Source: an uncultured Pseudomonadota bacterium
GTDB lineage: Bacteria > Pseudomonadota > Gammaproteobacteria > Steroidobacterales > Steroidobacteraceae
Reading direction: 5' to 3'
DNA length: 48,148 bases
Assembly: GCA_903862885.1 (NCBI GenBank)
Contig: CAIOZU010000032.1
Coordinates: 1 to 48,148 of the forward strand
Below are positions 26,930 through 37,017 of this stretch, piece after piece. How positions within the stretch are numbered: position 1 is the stretch's first letter; every line of letters begins with the position of its first letter. Made by a program: the position numbers and the translations under genes. The notes under the pieces were generated by a model. It was given only the letters and a program-made list of their open reading frames with translations, was not told the origin of the DNA and did no database searches.

Positions 26930-27631
26930 CTACAGACCGAGCAAAGCCGGTAGCTCTGCAAAGCTATTAATAAGATAGTCGCCCGTCAATTCGTCAGAGG
27001 ATGCGCCCTCATTGTAGCCGTAAGGCACACACACGACCGGCACACCTGCGGCTCGCGCAGCGTCTACATCGTTCATTGAATCCCCCACCATGACGGCAGC
27101 GTCTGCGGCAACCCCTAAGAGGGCGCAGGCATGGAGTATTGGCATGGGGTGTGGCTTTCGTTGAGCGCAGGTATCTCCTCCCACAATATGATCAAAGTAC
27201 GATAACAGGCCTACATGGCGCAAAGTGGCGCAGGCGAGATTTCGCTGCTTATTGGTGACGACCGACAGCGCAACACCTGCTGACTGAAGTGCGGCCAACG
27301 CACTGATCACATTTGGAAAGAGTGTGGCGGTAGATTCTGAACGTTCGTGCAAACGCTCATAATGAATAATAAATTCATTGAAGATTGCTGCTTTCATAGG
27401 CGTATCAGCTACTACCTGGGATCGCTCTAAGGCACGGGCAATCAGGCGAGGTGCCCCTTTACCAACCCATGTGCGAACCAAAGATGTCGGTAGCCTATCC
27501 ACTTGGTGATCCTGCAACGCCCGATTGAGAGCGAGCGCTATGTCGTCGATGGTATCGACCAGAGTGCCATCCAAATCGAATAAGACCGCTCGGGTAGTGC
27601 GCCTCGTGATTGGCGACGACTCATCACTCAT
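26930..27631 (-). CDS. gph: Phosphoglycolate phosphatase (HAD family)
   Basis: A 233-aa HAD hydrolase with motif I FDLDGTLVDT (nucleophile Asp), motif II VVTNK, KPHP lysine region and motif IV MVGDSMNDVDAARAAG. The insertion cap and wording match Gph, which removes phosphate from 2-phosphoglycolate formed by DNA repair or oxygenase side reactions, yielding glycolate. This fits next to the glycerate and glyoxylate genes. Convergent with the CDF gene. Confidence 0.9.
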   Translation of the reverse strand: MSDESSPITRRTTRAVLFDLDGTLVDTIDDIALALNRALQDHQVDRLPTSLVRTWVGKGAPRLIARALERSQVVADTPMKAAIFNEFIIHYERLHERSESTATLFPNVISALAALQSAGVALSVVTNKQRNLACATLRHVGLLSYFDHIVGGDTCAQRKPHPMPILHACALLGVAADAAVMVGDSMNDVDAARAAGVPVVCVPYGYNEGASSDELTGDYLINSFAELPALLGL

Positions 27632-27758
27632 TAATATTTACCCCCCTTGTGACCATCCTACCTGACAGGTGCTACCCAATAAACCACTGTTTCGTCTAAT
27701 ATACTGACCACACGTAGCCTAATTCCTACTTATAGGTATCGCATCCAAGAGGTCCTTC

Positions 27759-29528
27759 ATGCGTTACAGAACTCTGTTTTTAAGTCTCACACTATTATTG
27801 ATTGGCGATCTGACGCACGCGTACGGCGCGGGTGACATCGCGCAGCGAACGGAAAAACTGAACGCGTTGATTGCCGAACAGTGGCAATACACAATGGAAC
27901 AATCTCCTGAATTTGCAACCGCCGTTGGCGACTACCGATACAACAATCGGTGGAGTGACATGTCCCTCGCCCATGTGCGCGCCGACCGGCGTGCCACTGA
28001 GCGGTTCCTGCACCGCTTCATGGAAGTGTCAACTGATGGCTTGGCTGAGCAAGATCGGCTCAATCATGAACTGATGGTGCAACAGCTACGTGAATCTATT
28101 GAATCGACAGATCTCAAATTGTACGAAATGCCAGTCGATCAATTTTCAGGAATTCAAATTGGCCTACCGGGGACCGTACCCACCATTCCGTTTGATACGG
28201 TTAGACAGTATGAAGACTATATCGCGCGCCTCAATGGCATTCCTCGGTTGCTGCTCGATGTGACCGAGGTATTAAAGCAAGGTCGCAAAGACGGAATGAT
28301 GCCACCTCGCTTTTTGCTTGAGAAAGTTGTCGATCAGACGAAGGCTATCGGCGCTCCTGCCGGCCTTAGTAATGCATTTGGCCAGCCGGCACTTAAGTTT
28401 CCAGAATCTATCTCAACAGCCGATCGTAAGCGTCTTCAGGCTCTAATTGTTTATGCAGTGAATACCAAGGTTCGCCCTGCATATCAGAGATTTGCGGCTT
28501 ACCTAGAGAAAGAGTATGCGCCCTTCGGCCGAGAGCGAGCGGGGCTTTGGTCTTTGCCGAACGGCGATCGGCTCTACGAATTTCAAGTACGGCGGCAAAC
28601 GACGACCGCGATGCGTCCGCAGGACATTCATGACCTTGGGCTTCGAGAAGTGGCGCGCATTGAAGGTGAGATGGCTGCGGTTGCTCAGACACTCGGCTTC
28701 AAGGACTTAGCTTCCTTCCGCGTATCTGTGTCAGGTGATCCCTCTCAACATGCAACCTCGCGTGAGCAGATTCTAGAGCTATACCGTGGCTACATCGCGG
28801 GGATAGAACCCAAGCTGCCCAACTTATTCGGACTTCTACCGAAGACACCCGTTGAGGTTCGCGCTGTTCAGGAGTATCGAGAGCAAGAAGCGGCAGGAGC
28901 TGAGTACAGCCCAGGCACACCGGATGGCACGCGTCCTGGTATCGTGTTCGTTAACACCGGGTCTTTCGCCCAACGAGAACTGCAGACCGTGGAATCAACG
29001 GCCTACCATGAGGGGCTTCCAGGACACCACATGCAGATATCCATTGCCCAAGCACTGCCTGAGCTGCCTTTGTTTAGGCAGAATGCCGGTTACACGGCGT
29101 ACGTCGAGGGCTGGGCTCTCTACTCTGAACGTCTAGGTAAGGACATTGGTCTCTATCAAAACCCCTACAGCGACTATGGCCGCCTGGTGAGCGAGTTGCT
29201 GCGTGCCGACCGACTGGCATTAGATACAGGTGTGCACTACAAGCATTGGACACGCGAGCAGATGATCGAGTTTTTCCATGCGCACCCTGCGGGCGATGAG
29301 CCTACCTTTCAGGCGGAAACCGATCGCTATATTGCGGTACCCGGACAGGCACTCTGCTACAAGTTGGGCCAGCTCAAATTTCTGGCACTGCGTGACCGAG
29401 CCAAGGCGGTACTGGGTGAGCGGTTTGATATCCGTGCATTCCATGATCAGATGCTTAAAGGCGGCGCGTTGCCGCTGAGCATTTTAGAGGCGCGATTTGA
29501 TGCCTGGTTGTCTGAGGTATCGCACTAA
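27759..29528 (+). CDS. Exported DUF885 family peptidase-like protein
   Basis: A 589-aa DUF885 protein with a Sec signal peptide (residues 5-20, cleavage near THA or YGA). The zinc-binding-like HEGLPGHHMQ motif is at about residue 417, followed by YVEGWALYSERLG with the third glutamate, as in M32/M3-like metallopeptidases, and by ETDRYIAVPGQALCYKLG near the C-terminus. Probably a periplasmic carboxypeptidase-like enzyme; substrate unknown. Stands alone, with a stem of 8 bp just after the stop. Confidence 0.9.
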   Translation: MRYRTLFLSLTLLLIGDLTHAYGAGDIAQRTEKLNALIAEQWQYTMEQSPEFATAVGDYRYNNRWSDMSLAHVRADRRATERFLHRFMEVSTDGLAEQDRLNHELMVQQLRESIESTDLKLYEMPVDQFSGIQIGLPGTVPTIPFDTVRQYEDYIARLNGIPRLLLDVTEVLKQGRKDGMMPPRFLLEKVVDQTKAIGAPAGLSNAFGQPALKFPESISTADRKRLQALIVYAVNTKVRPAYQRFAAYLEKEYAPFGRERAGLWSLPNGDRLYEFQVRRQTTTAMRPQDIHDLGLREVARIEGEMAAVAQTLGFKDLASFRVSVSGDPSQHATSREQILELYRGYIAGIEPKLPNLFGLLPKTPVEVRAVQEYREQEAAGAEYSPGTPDGTRPGIVFVNTGSFAQRELQTVESTAYHEGLPGHHMQISIAQALPELPLFRQNAGYTAYVEGWALYSERLGKDIGLYQNPYSDYGRLVSELLRADRLALDTGVHYKHWTREQMIEFFHAHPAGDEPTFQAETDRYIAVPGQALCYKLGQLKFLALRDRAKAVLGERFDIRAFHDQMLKGGALPLSILEARFDAWLSEVSH

Positions 29529-29540
29529 GCATTGTCAAAG

Positions 29541-29570
29541 GCGTCATGCGTCTCAGTCAGGCCATGACGC
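29541..29570 (+). terminator. Hairpin after the DUF885 gene
   Basis: Perfect 8-bp inverted repeat GCGTCATG / CATGACGC with a 14-base loop, starting 13 bases after the stop. No T-run follows, so it may be an mRNA 3' end stem rather than an intrinsic terminator. Confidence 0.35.
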
Positions 29571-29891
29571 TACCTAAACCGGGTCGATTTTGAATAGTCA
29601 CGCGATCACGTCATTGCAGAATCAAGCACCATTTCGCTGCCGCAATCAGAAGCGTGTAGCGCAGGCTAGATCCACTGCCGATCGGTATGCTTTTGGCACG
29701 TATCGCGCGCACCCATCGGACTCCCTACTAAAAAAAGTAGCAAGCCGAATGTAACAACATGATTCTACTCATAAGTTGTAACGAGCGGGTTGCTAGGCGC
29801 CCCCGCTCAATCGTCTGGTCAGCGTATACTTTGCCCTCGTGCTGGCGCCAATCCCCCAGCGACGCCACGCCCCAACACAAGTGAGCCCCCT
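29571..29891 (+). other. Gene-less region upstream of the SPFH gene
   Basis: About 320 bases with no supportable gene. The frame open from 29790 into the SPFH gene lacks family match before 29892. It presumably carries the SPFH promoter; no good boxes were found. Confidence 0.45.
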
Positions 29892-30848
29892 ATGTCAGAC
29901 TTCATCCCATCCCCTTGGATCATTGCAATCCTCATTGCCGTCATTTATTTAGTCACCTCGATGGCCAGAACCGTGTCACAAGCCACCGTGGGTGTGGTCA
30001 CTGTCTTTGGAAAATACCACCGCACGATGCGCGAGGGTCTTAACTTTAAGCTGCCGTGGGAAAAAGTGGACTACCGTCTGTCTTTACAAAATCGCGCACT
30101 GCAATTGGAGTTCCAAGCGATCACACAGGACCAGGCCAACGTGAAGTTCGCGACAATGGTTCTCTATGCCGTTGGCGGATCCGATGAAGAGTCAATAAAG
30201 AAGGCTGTGTTTAGCTTCGCATCGATGCAGGAATTCCAATTGGCTCTGCAGCGCACCATTGATGGCTCAATCCGACAGTTTGTAGCAACTACTAAGCAGT
30301 CAGATATTTTAGGCATGCGCGCCGAAATCGTTGACCACACCAAGAAAAATCTGGATGAGGTGGTACTGGCATGGGGCTATGTTGTCCGTGATATTCAGAT
30401 AACGGATATGACCTTTGACAAAGAGATTATCGACTCAATGGCGCGAGTCGTCTCGTCCAAAAACTTACTGGCGGCTGCCGCCAACGAGGGCGCGGCCTTG
30501 CTAGTCAAGCGCACCAAGGATGCTGAAGCTGAAGCGGCGTTTAAAACCATCGGCGCGGAAGCAGAGAAAAAAGCATCCGCACTGCGCGGGGAAGGTCTGG
30601 CCTTATTCCGTAAAAACATTGCATCCGGCATGAAGGACGCCGCTGACAGTCTCAAGGCGGCTGGCGTCACCGCAGAGTTTTTGCTGTTCTTAGAGTATAC
30701 CGATGCACTGAAGTACGTTGCTGACCACGGACAGGGCAAGGTTATTTTTATGGATAACGGGGCAAGCTCCGCGGCTCGCGTCATGCAAGGCATTTTAAGC
30801 ATGGGCGCTGACACCACCCACCACGCGACCAACCCCTTGGCTGAATAA
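29892..30848 (+). CDS. SPFH/band-7 domain protein
   Basis: A 318-aa membrane-anchored protein of the stomatin/prohibitin group. One N-terminal membrane helix (about residues 8-26) is followed by the SPFH core (GVVTVFGKYHRTMREGLNFKLPW, about 35-190) and an Ala/Glu/Lys-rich helical region likely to be coiled coil (about 195-260). Such proteins form ring or raft assemblies in the inner membrane and often scaffold proteases. The start at 29892 gives the usual N-terminus. No NfeD partner is next to it. Confidence 0.88.
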   Translation: MSDFIPSPWIIAILIAVIYLVTSMARTVSQATVGVVTVFGKYHRTMREGLNFKLPWEKVDYRLSLQNRALQLEFQAITQDQANVKFATMVLYAVGGSDEESIKKAVFSFASMQEFQLALQRTIDGSIRQFVATTKQSDILGMRAEIVDHTKKNLDEVVLAWGYVVRDIQITDMTFDKEIIDSMARVVSSKNLLAAAANEGAALLVKRTKDAEAEAAFKTIGAEAEKKASALRGEGLALFRKNIASGMKDAADSLKAAGVTAEFLLFLEYTDALKYVADHGQGKVIFMDNGASSAARVMQGILSMGADTTHHATNPLAE

Positions 30849-30914
30849 ACGGTCGCTGCGCAGATGACTAGAACCATCTGCGCAGCTAACTGATGTCAGC
30901 CGCCGGCGATGCAC

Positions 30915-31186
30915 ACGGAGGTATATCCGAGTATGTTGCAAATTGCCGAACGTCATCTCAAGAAGCACATCGGCACGACGTCGCTGATTGGCTTCACCGA
31001 TCCGTACTTTATTTCGGGCCACAGCATAGAAGTCAGCGACATCGAGAAAAGCCATGCTGAACTCAAGCCGGCGCTGAATGACCCTAATGGATGCCCATCG
31101 GCTTGTCCCCTATAAAAGTGAGCCATGCCCATACACCCCAGGCTGATGGCAGATACATAGAGACCATCACAACCTAACTGGCGCAT
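30915..31186 (-). pseudogene. Aldo/keto reductase remnant (frameshifted N-terminal fragment)
   Basis: On the minus strand from 31186 the first ~28 codons read MRQLGCDGLYVSAISLGCMG and AHFY, the usual start of aldo/keto reductases. The frame then shifts: another frame from about 31060 reads MAFLDVADFYAVARNKVRIG and RRRADVLLEMTFGN, matching the family's FLDTADxYGxGRNE..IGEA and VVLATKFG segments. The rest of the ~330-residue enzyme is missing. The piece lies between the SPFH gene and modA. A decayed gene, not functional. Confidence 0.7.
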
Positions 31187-31280
31187 TTGCACTCTGTCAT
31201 CCTCACCCAAGTAAAATGGCCACAGTGATTGCTGGCGCGCTGTTGTTGTAGTCAACAGTGACTGGTGGCAGGATGGTCGC

Positions 31281-32087
31281 ATGCCCCAATCACGCGTCAA
31301 ACGCCATACGGTCACCCAACTCACCCAGTTGCTGCTCGCCGCTGTCACGATCAGTACACTCATCGTTCCGCGGTCGTTGACCGCAATGGTCCCAGCCAAA
31401 CCCGTGACTGTATATGCCGCTGCATCCCTCACCGCTGTATTACAGGTGCTGGGTCCGCGATTCACAGCTGAGACGGGTGTTCCAGTCACATTCTCATTCG
31501 CAGCGAGCTCGCAGCTCGCTAGACAAATTGAGTCAGGAGCGCCCGCCGAGGTGTTTGTGTCTGCTGACGAAGCCTGGATGGACTACTTAGAACAAAGACA
31601 TCTCATTCAAGCCAGCAGCCGCACAGATGTGGCAGGCAATCGGTTGGTACTGATCGCGGCGGCCAACAGCACACTGTCTCTGAAGATATCGCCTCATTTC
31701 CAGCTACTGGAGGCAATCGGCACAGGGCGACTCTCCATTGGCGACCCTCTGTCGGTGCCGATCGGTCGCTATGCGAAGGCTGCCTTAACATCTCTGGGTG
31801 TCTGGGTTCAGGTCGCAGACCATGTTCTGCCCGCTGAGAATGCGCGCAGTGCGCTCATGTATGTCGAGCGTGGGGAGGCTCCGCTTGGAATCGTCTATGA
31901 GACGGACGCCCAGTCAGCGAGAGGCGTCCGCATCATCGGCACTTTCCCAGCCTCTACACACCCCCCGATCCGCTACCCCGCTGCATTAACTCAACAGGCG
32001 AGTGCTAACGCGAATCGATGGCTGCACTATTTGCAAAGCACGGATGCCGCCCATGTGTTTCAGGCGCAAGGCTTTATCGCACCTTAG
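31281..32087 (+). CDS. modA: Molybdate ABC transporter substrate-binding protein (orphan)
   Basis: A 268-aa periplasmic binding protein. After a signal region (hydrophobic segment about 13-30) come VTVYAAASLTAVL, the ASSQLARQIESGAPAEVFVSADEAWMDYL block, VPIGRYAKAAL and GIVYETDA, all typical of ModA, which captures molybdate or tungstate. The usual modB permease and modC ATPase genes are not next to it, so it is an orphan that may serve a transporter elsewhere. Convergent with btuB. Confidence 0.9.
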   Translation: MPQSRVKRHTVTQLTQLLLAAVTISTLIVPRSLTAMVPAKPVTVYAAASLTAVLQVLGPRFTAETGVPVTFSFAASSQLARQIESGAPAEVFVSADEAWMDYLEQRHLIQASSRTDVAGNRLVLIAAANSTLSLKISPHFQLLEAIGTGRLSIGDPLSVPIGRYAKAALTSLGVWVQVADHVLPAENARSALMYVERGEAPLGIVYETDAQSARGVRIIGTFPASTHPPIRYPAALTQQASANANRWLHYLQSTDAAHVFQAQGFIAP

Positions 32088-32170
32088 GGCACTGTCTCGC
32101 TAAAGACCAACGCACAGGATGAACGGCACTCTGCGAAATGGGAGAAGTCACCGAAAAGGTAGCCGCCCCG

Positions 32171-34138
32171 CTAGAAATGCGCACGGAATCCTAGGTAGCC
32201 ACTGCGACCCGGGGTGCCATACTGATAAGCCATTTCATACTGTTTATCGCCGGCGTTCTCAAGTCGCGCATACAACTCAAGATGATCGCTGATAGTGTAA
32301 GACGCTCGCAGATTGATCAGTGTATAGCCACCCAGTCTCACAGTATTGGCACTGTCCTCGAAGCTCGGCCCCGCATAGCGAACGGCAACTGTCGCGTTCC
32401 ATCGGCGGTCCCATTGATAATTGACAGACGCATTGGCAGCATGCTGCGGTCGACGCGGCAACTGAGCGTCATGAACAGCAGCATCTGCTGACTGATCAGC
32501 CGTATACGTATAGGTGTAATTTGACGCGATTGTTATGCGGCTATTAGCCTTAAACTCACCCTGCCACTCAACACCACGAGCCGCCGTTTGGCCAATGTTT
32601 GCATAGTAGCCACCAGCCACTGCACAGAGAGGATTGGAACTGCTTGAAGGGCATGAGAAAAAATTAATGAGTTCGTGACTGGCAGACTGAAAGTAGGTTG
32701 CTGATAGCATCAAACGATTGTTTAGCAAGTGTCGCTCGATACCTGCATCCCAGGTAGTAGATGTCTCAGGCTGTAAGCCGAGGTTTCCATAGGGACTATA
32801 GAGCTGATACAGCGCCGGCGCTTTAAACCCTTGACCGACGCTTGCTCGCACGATGGTGCTCCGGTCGTCTAACACCCAAGCGACAGCCATCTGTCCAGTA
32901 GCGTGACCGCCATATACATTATGACGGTCGTAACGCTCACCGGCCGTGAGCGTCACACCAGACATGAGCTCACGCTGCAGCTGCGCATACCCACTGACCA
33001 GCGATACCTGATCCTTAATAGGTGCTGGACCACCGAAATCATAAGCAGGTGAATCGGTATTAATCGTCGAGGTTTCATGCTGAACACCAAACACTAGGTT
33101 GGTGCGGAAATTCGGCGTCCAGGTGCCTTGATACTCTTCGCGAATATTGCGACCCGTACCATAAAAAGTTTCATTACTAGGGCTTCCGAAATTCACAATG
33201 GCGTTCGGATCATAGGTGCGCGTATGAGACCCCGTGTACTGAACCGCAATACGATTGACCAGAGCATAATCCGTAGAGCGAAGCGTCAGACCGGCATAGG
33301 CGAGCAACTGCTGGTTATATCCATACTCGCTATCATCCCCGAACGTATAGGTCGGGGTGTCATATCCATCAAAATCGGTTTTAGAATGCGTAAAATAGGC
33401 GCGTATATCCAGCTGCGCTTCAGGAGTAAACTCATATCGAAGTTGCCCTGAGCCACCTTCAATCTGTGTCGCACAATCACGCTTACCACCCAACGCTTTG
33501 TCAAAGCAAGGGAAGCCCCTTGAGGCGTAGTAGTCAGTCGACATGCGCCAAAGCAATGAATCCGTCTTTCCACCAAAGTGGGCAATCGCCTGGCCGGTTC
33601 CGTAGGACCCCGCCTCGCTACTTAAACCACCACTCAGAGCACCGACGGGCTCCGCTGTCATAATGTTAATGACGCCGCCCATGGCCTGACTGCCATATAG
33701 CGTGGACTGCGCACCGCGCAGCACTTCAATGCGCGAGATATCACCCATCATTAGATGCTGGAAATCGAAGCCGCCACTAGTTACTGATGGGTCGTTGAGC
33801 TGGACGCCATCTATGATCACGACCGTCTGGTCACTGGCAGCGCCGCGTATGAATACGGACGTGCTCTGACCGATGCCACCTGCTCTAAACATGGAGATGC
33901 CAGGCGTCTGCACCAGCAAGTCAGCGACATCCACAGCTTGGCTCTCTTGGATCGCAGCGGCATCGATCAGCGTCACCGACCCACCGATTTTTGAAAGCGG
34001 TTCCGGCGAGCGCGTGGCCACAACCACCACAGACTCCAGCTCACTCATAGGGAGCGCCTCTGCCAACGCCCCCTGCCCACACCAACATACCAGCGAAACC
34101 GCTGTGACACGGCAAAAATATAAGGATTTCAATTGCAT
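32171..34138 (-). CDS. btuB: TonB-dependent vitamin B12 receptor (BtuB)
   Basis: A 655-aa outer-membrane receptor. A signal peptide (residues 1-26) is followed by a TonB-box-like ESVVVVATR, the plug domain (ISMFRAGGIGQSTSVFIRGAASDQTVVIIDGVQLNDP, IEVLRGAQSTLYGSQAMGGVINI) and a beta barrel ending in F (YLGFRAHF). The plug run is that of BtuB, and a cobalamin riboswitch precedes it on the same strand, so the substrate assignment is well supported. I use the ATG at 34138 that begins the signal peptide; a GTG at 34189 would add 17 residues. Confidence 0.93.
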   Translation of the reverse strand: MQLKSLYFCRVTAVSLVCWCGQGALAEALPMSELESVVVVATRSPEPLSKIGGSVTLIDAAAIQESQAVDVADLLVQTPGISMFRAGGIGQSTSVFIRGAASDQTVVIIDGVQLNDPSVTSGGFDFQHLMMGDISRIEVLRGAQSTLYGSQAMGGVINIMTAEPVGALSGGLSSEAGSYGTGQAIAHFGGKTDSLLWRMSTDYYASRGFPCFDKALGGKRDCATQIEGGSGQLRYEFTPEAQLDIRAYFTHSKTDFDGYDTPTYTFGDDSEYGYNQQLLAYAGLTLRSTDYALVNRIAVQYTGSHTRTYDPNAIVNFGSPSNETFYGTGRNIREEYQGTWTPNFRTNLVFGVQHETSTINTDSPAYDFGGPAPIKDQVSLVSGYAQLQRELMSGVTLTAGERYDRHNVYGGHATGQMAVAWVLDDRSTIVRASVGQGFKAPALYQLYSPYGNLGLQPETSTTWDAGIERHLLNNRLMLSATYFQSASHELINFFSCPSSSSNPLCAVAGGYYANIGQTAARGVEWQGEFKANSRITIASNYTYTYTADQSADAAVHDAQLPRRPQHAANASVNYQWDRRWNATVAVRYAGPSFEDSANTVRLGGYTLINLRASYTISDHLELYARLENAGDKQYEMAYQYGTPGRSGYLGFRAHF

Positions 34139-34220
34139 ACTCCCACGCAGCGGACTACTCAGAGCAGTCCTGACTGGCGGGCAACGCACGCTTCGCGCAT
34201 TGAGTAGGCGAAACGGCGCT

Positions 34221-34241
34221 GGCCCGACACTCAGGTCGGCC
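34221..34241 (-). promoter_or_regulatory. Hairpin between the cobalamin riboswitch and btuB
   Basis: GGCCGAC / GTC-GG-GCC stem with one bulged base and a 6-base loop, about 83 bases before the btuB start and downstream of the aptamer. It could be part of the expression platform; no T-run is present. Confidence 0.35.
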
Positions 34242-34301
34242 CTCCTCCGTCGCCACTAGGGTTTCCTTTCGACCAGCGCACCCCGGCTGCTCGATGGGCG
34301 A

Positions 34302-34472
34302 CCACGACGAGTAGGTCTCCTGGCTCGCGGCTTGGAGTCCTTCTATCACCTTCCCGGATCAAAACGATCCAGTGGTCTTTGATAAAAGGCACACCGCTTA
34401 CAGTTGCGGGGGCAGCCCGGGCTTCAAACCCGAGTTCCCTTTTAATCCCCTGACGGGGAACTTGTCGTGTGG
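34302..34472 (-). promoter_or_regulatory. Cobalamin riboswitch controlling btuB
   Basis: Read on the minus strand the region has the conserved parts of a B12 aptamer in order: AAAAGGGAA, a GGGTTTGAAGCCC stem, GCTGCCCCCGCAACTGTAA, a CCACTGG element, GGGAAGG and the B12 box AGCCAGGAGACCT at 34325-34313. The ends pair as CACGAC / GTCGTGG to close the outer stem. Binding adenosyl- or other cobalamin would repress btuB. Clear match. Confidence 0.95.
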
Positions 34473-35585
<1,113 letters not shown>

Positions 35586-35595
35586 CCCTGTCCGC

Positions 35596-36249
35596 ATGAG
35601 CGTCCTCGAAATCTTCTGGCAACTTCTTCAAGGCGCTCCATACACGCTTCTGGTGACCGCAGTCTGCGCGGTCACCGGTCTTTCTGTGGGACTATGCGTC
35701 GCCACTCTGCGGCGAGCGCAGATACCGGGCTTGCAGTCCATCATCGGCGTCTATACTTATGTCTTTCGCGGCGTACCGGTCTTGGTGCTGCTGTTCCTAG
35801 CCTACTTCGGCTTACCATCAATCGGCATCAAGCTATCCCCGCTTCTAGCCATGGCGCTAAGCCTTGGCTTAACCGCTGGCGCCTACCTCGCAGAGGTGTT
35901 CCGTGGAGCTCTCGCCTCCGTTGACACCACAGAAATTGTTGCCGCAGAGGCTATGGGCCTTAGTCGATTCCAGATTATGCGTCTCATCGAATTCCCGCAG
36001 ATGCTGCGATTTGCAGTTCCCGGCATGATCAATGAGTTCACCACCATTTTGAAGTATTCACCTTTTGCATATACCGTTGGCATACCAGAAATCACTAAGC
36101 AGGCAACGAGCCTCACCGCTCGAACCTTGCAGGGCATAGAGATCTACCTCTGCGTCGGCTTACTGTACTTTGTTATCTACCGCGTCACCGTGAGCGCAAT
36201 CCGGTTGTTTGCCAACTACTACCAAGTCCCTGGGATCGGCAGCACATGA
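35596..36249 (+). CDS. Amino acid ABC transporter permease
   Basis: A 217-aa inner-membrane permease of the HisM/GlnP type, about five membrane segments, with RGVPVLVLLFLAYFGLP near residue 58 and the EAA loop EIVAAEAMGLSRFQIMRLIEFPQ near 115. It starts 10 bases after the binding-protein gene. Forms the channel together with the second permease at 37014. Confidence 0.92.
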   Translation: MSVLEIFWQLLQGAPYTLLVTAVCAVTGLSVGLCVATLRRAQIPGLQSIIGVYTYVFRGVPVLVLLFLAYFGLPSIGIKLSPLLAMALSLGLTAGAYLAEVFRGALASVDTTEIVAAEAMGLSRFQIMRLIEFPQMLRFAVPGMINEFTTILKYSPFAYTVGIPEITKQATSLTARTLQGIEIYLCVGLLYFVIYRVTVSAIRLFANYYQVPGIGST

Positions 36250-36279
36250 TTACTCGGCGTGAGGCTTCTGGAAATAATC

Positions 36280-37017
36280 ATGGCCCTTCTTGAAGTAAGA
36301 AATCTCGTCAAGCGCTTCGGTGACGCCACTATTTTGGATGGTGTCAACTTAGAGATAAAAAAAGGCGATGTCAAAGTCGTCATGGGTCGCTCCGGTAGCG
36401 GCAAGTCCACTCTGATTCGCTGCATCAACCGCCTGGAGGAACCGACCTCCGGGAGCATTCGACTACATGACCGGGAGGTCACCGGACCAGACGTCAATAT
36501 CCGCGAACTACGCCGCAGCATCGGCTTTGTCTTTCAACAGTTTGCGCTCTACCGTCATCTGTCGGTGCTCGATAATGTGACGCTCGCGCTCCGCCATCTC
36601 GGCGGGCTGCGCCGGAGCGAAGCCGAAGAGAAGGCGCGTCATGAGCTCGCGCGCGTCGACATGGCTCAGCACCAGCGCAAATTTCCCGCCGAACTTTCTG
36701 GCGGTCAAAAACAACGAGTCGCCCTAGCACGCGCCCTGGCGATGAATCCGGATGTTGTATTTTTTGATGAGCCGACCTCGGCACTCGACCCCTTGATGTG
36801 CCGCGAAGTGTCTACGCTCATTAATCGCTTATTCATCGATGGAGTAACGGTCCTGTGTGTCACTCATGATTTGACACTCGCTCGTTTTATATCAGACCGG
36901 GTGATCTTCCTTGATCGAGGACGCGTCTGCGCTGAAGATGCCATTGAAAACCTATCGCGTGGCCACGCGGACCCGCGCGTCCAGGAATTTTTCGGCCAAG
37001 AGCTCAATGTAAGATGA
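36280..37017 (+). CDS. Amino acid ABC transporter ATP-binding protein
   Basis: A 245-aa ATPase of the GlnQ/HisP group. Walker A GRSGSGKST near residue 36, Q-loop FVFQQFALYRHLSVLDN, signature LSGGQKQR and Walker B VVFFDEPTSALDP are intact, and the switch His follows in CVTHD. Start at the ATG at 36280; a GTG at 36259 would be an in-frame alternative. The gene overlaps the next permease by four bases (ATGA). Confidence 0.94.
   Translation: MALLEVRNLVKRFGDATILDGVNLEIKKGDVKVVMGRSGSGKSTLIRCINRLEEPTSGSIRLHDREVTGPDVNIRELRRSIGFVFQQFALYRHLSVLDNVTLALRHLGGLRRSEAEEKARHELARVDMAQHQRKFPAELSGGQKQRVALARALAMNPDVVFFDEPTSALDPLMCREVSTLINRLFIDGVTVLCVTHDLTLARFISDRVIFLDRGRVCAEDAIENLSRGHADPRVQEFFGQELNVR

Noticed and set aside
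31187-31489. N-terminal extension of the aldo/keto reductase frame
   Set aside because: Antisense to the start of modA and without homology; only the part from 31186 down matches the family.
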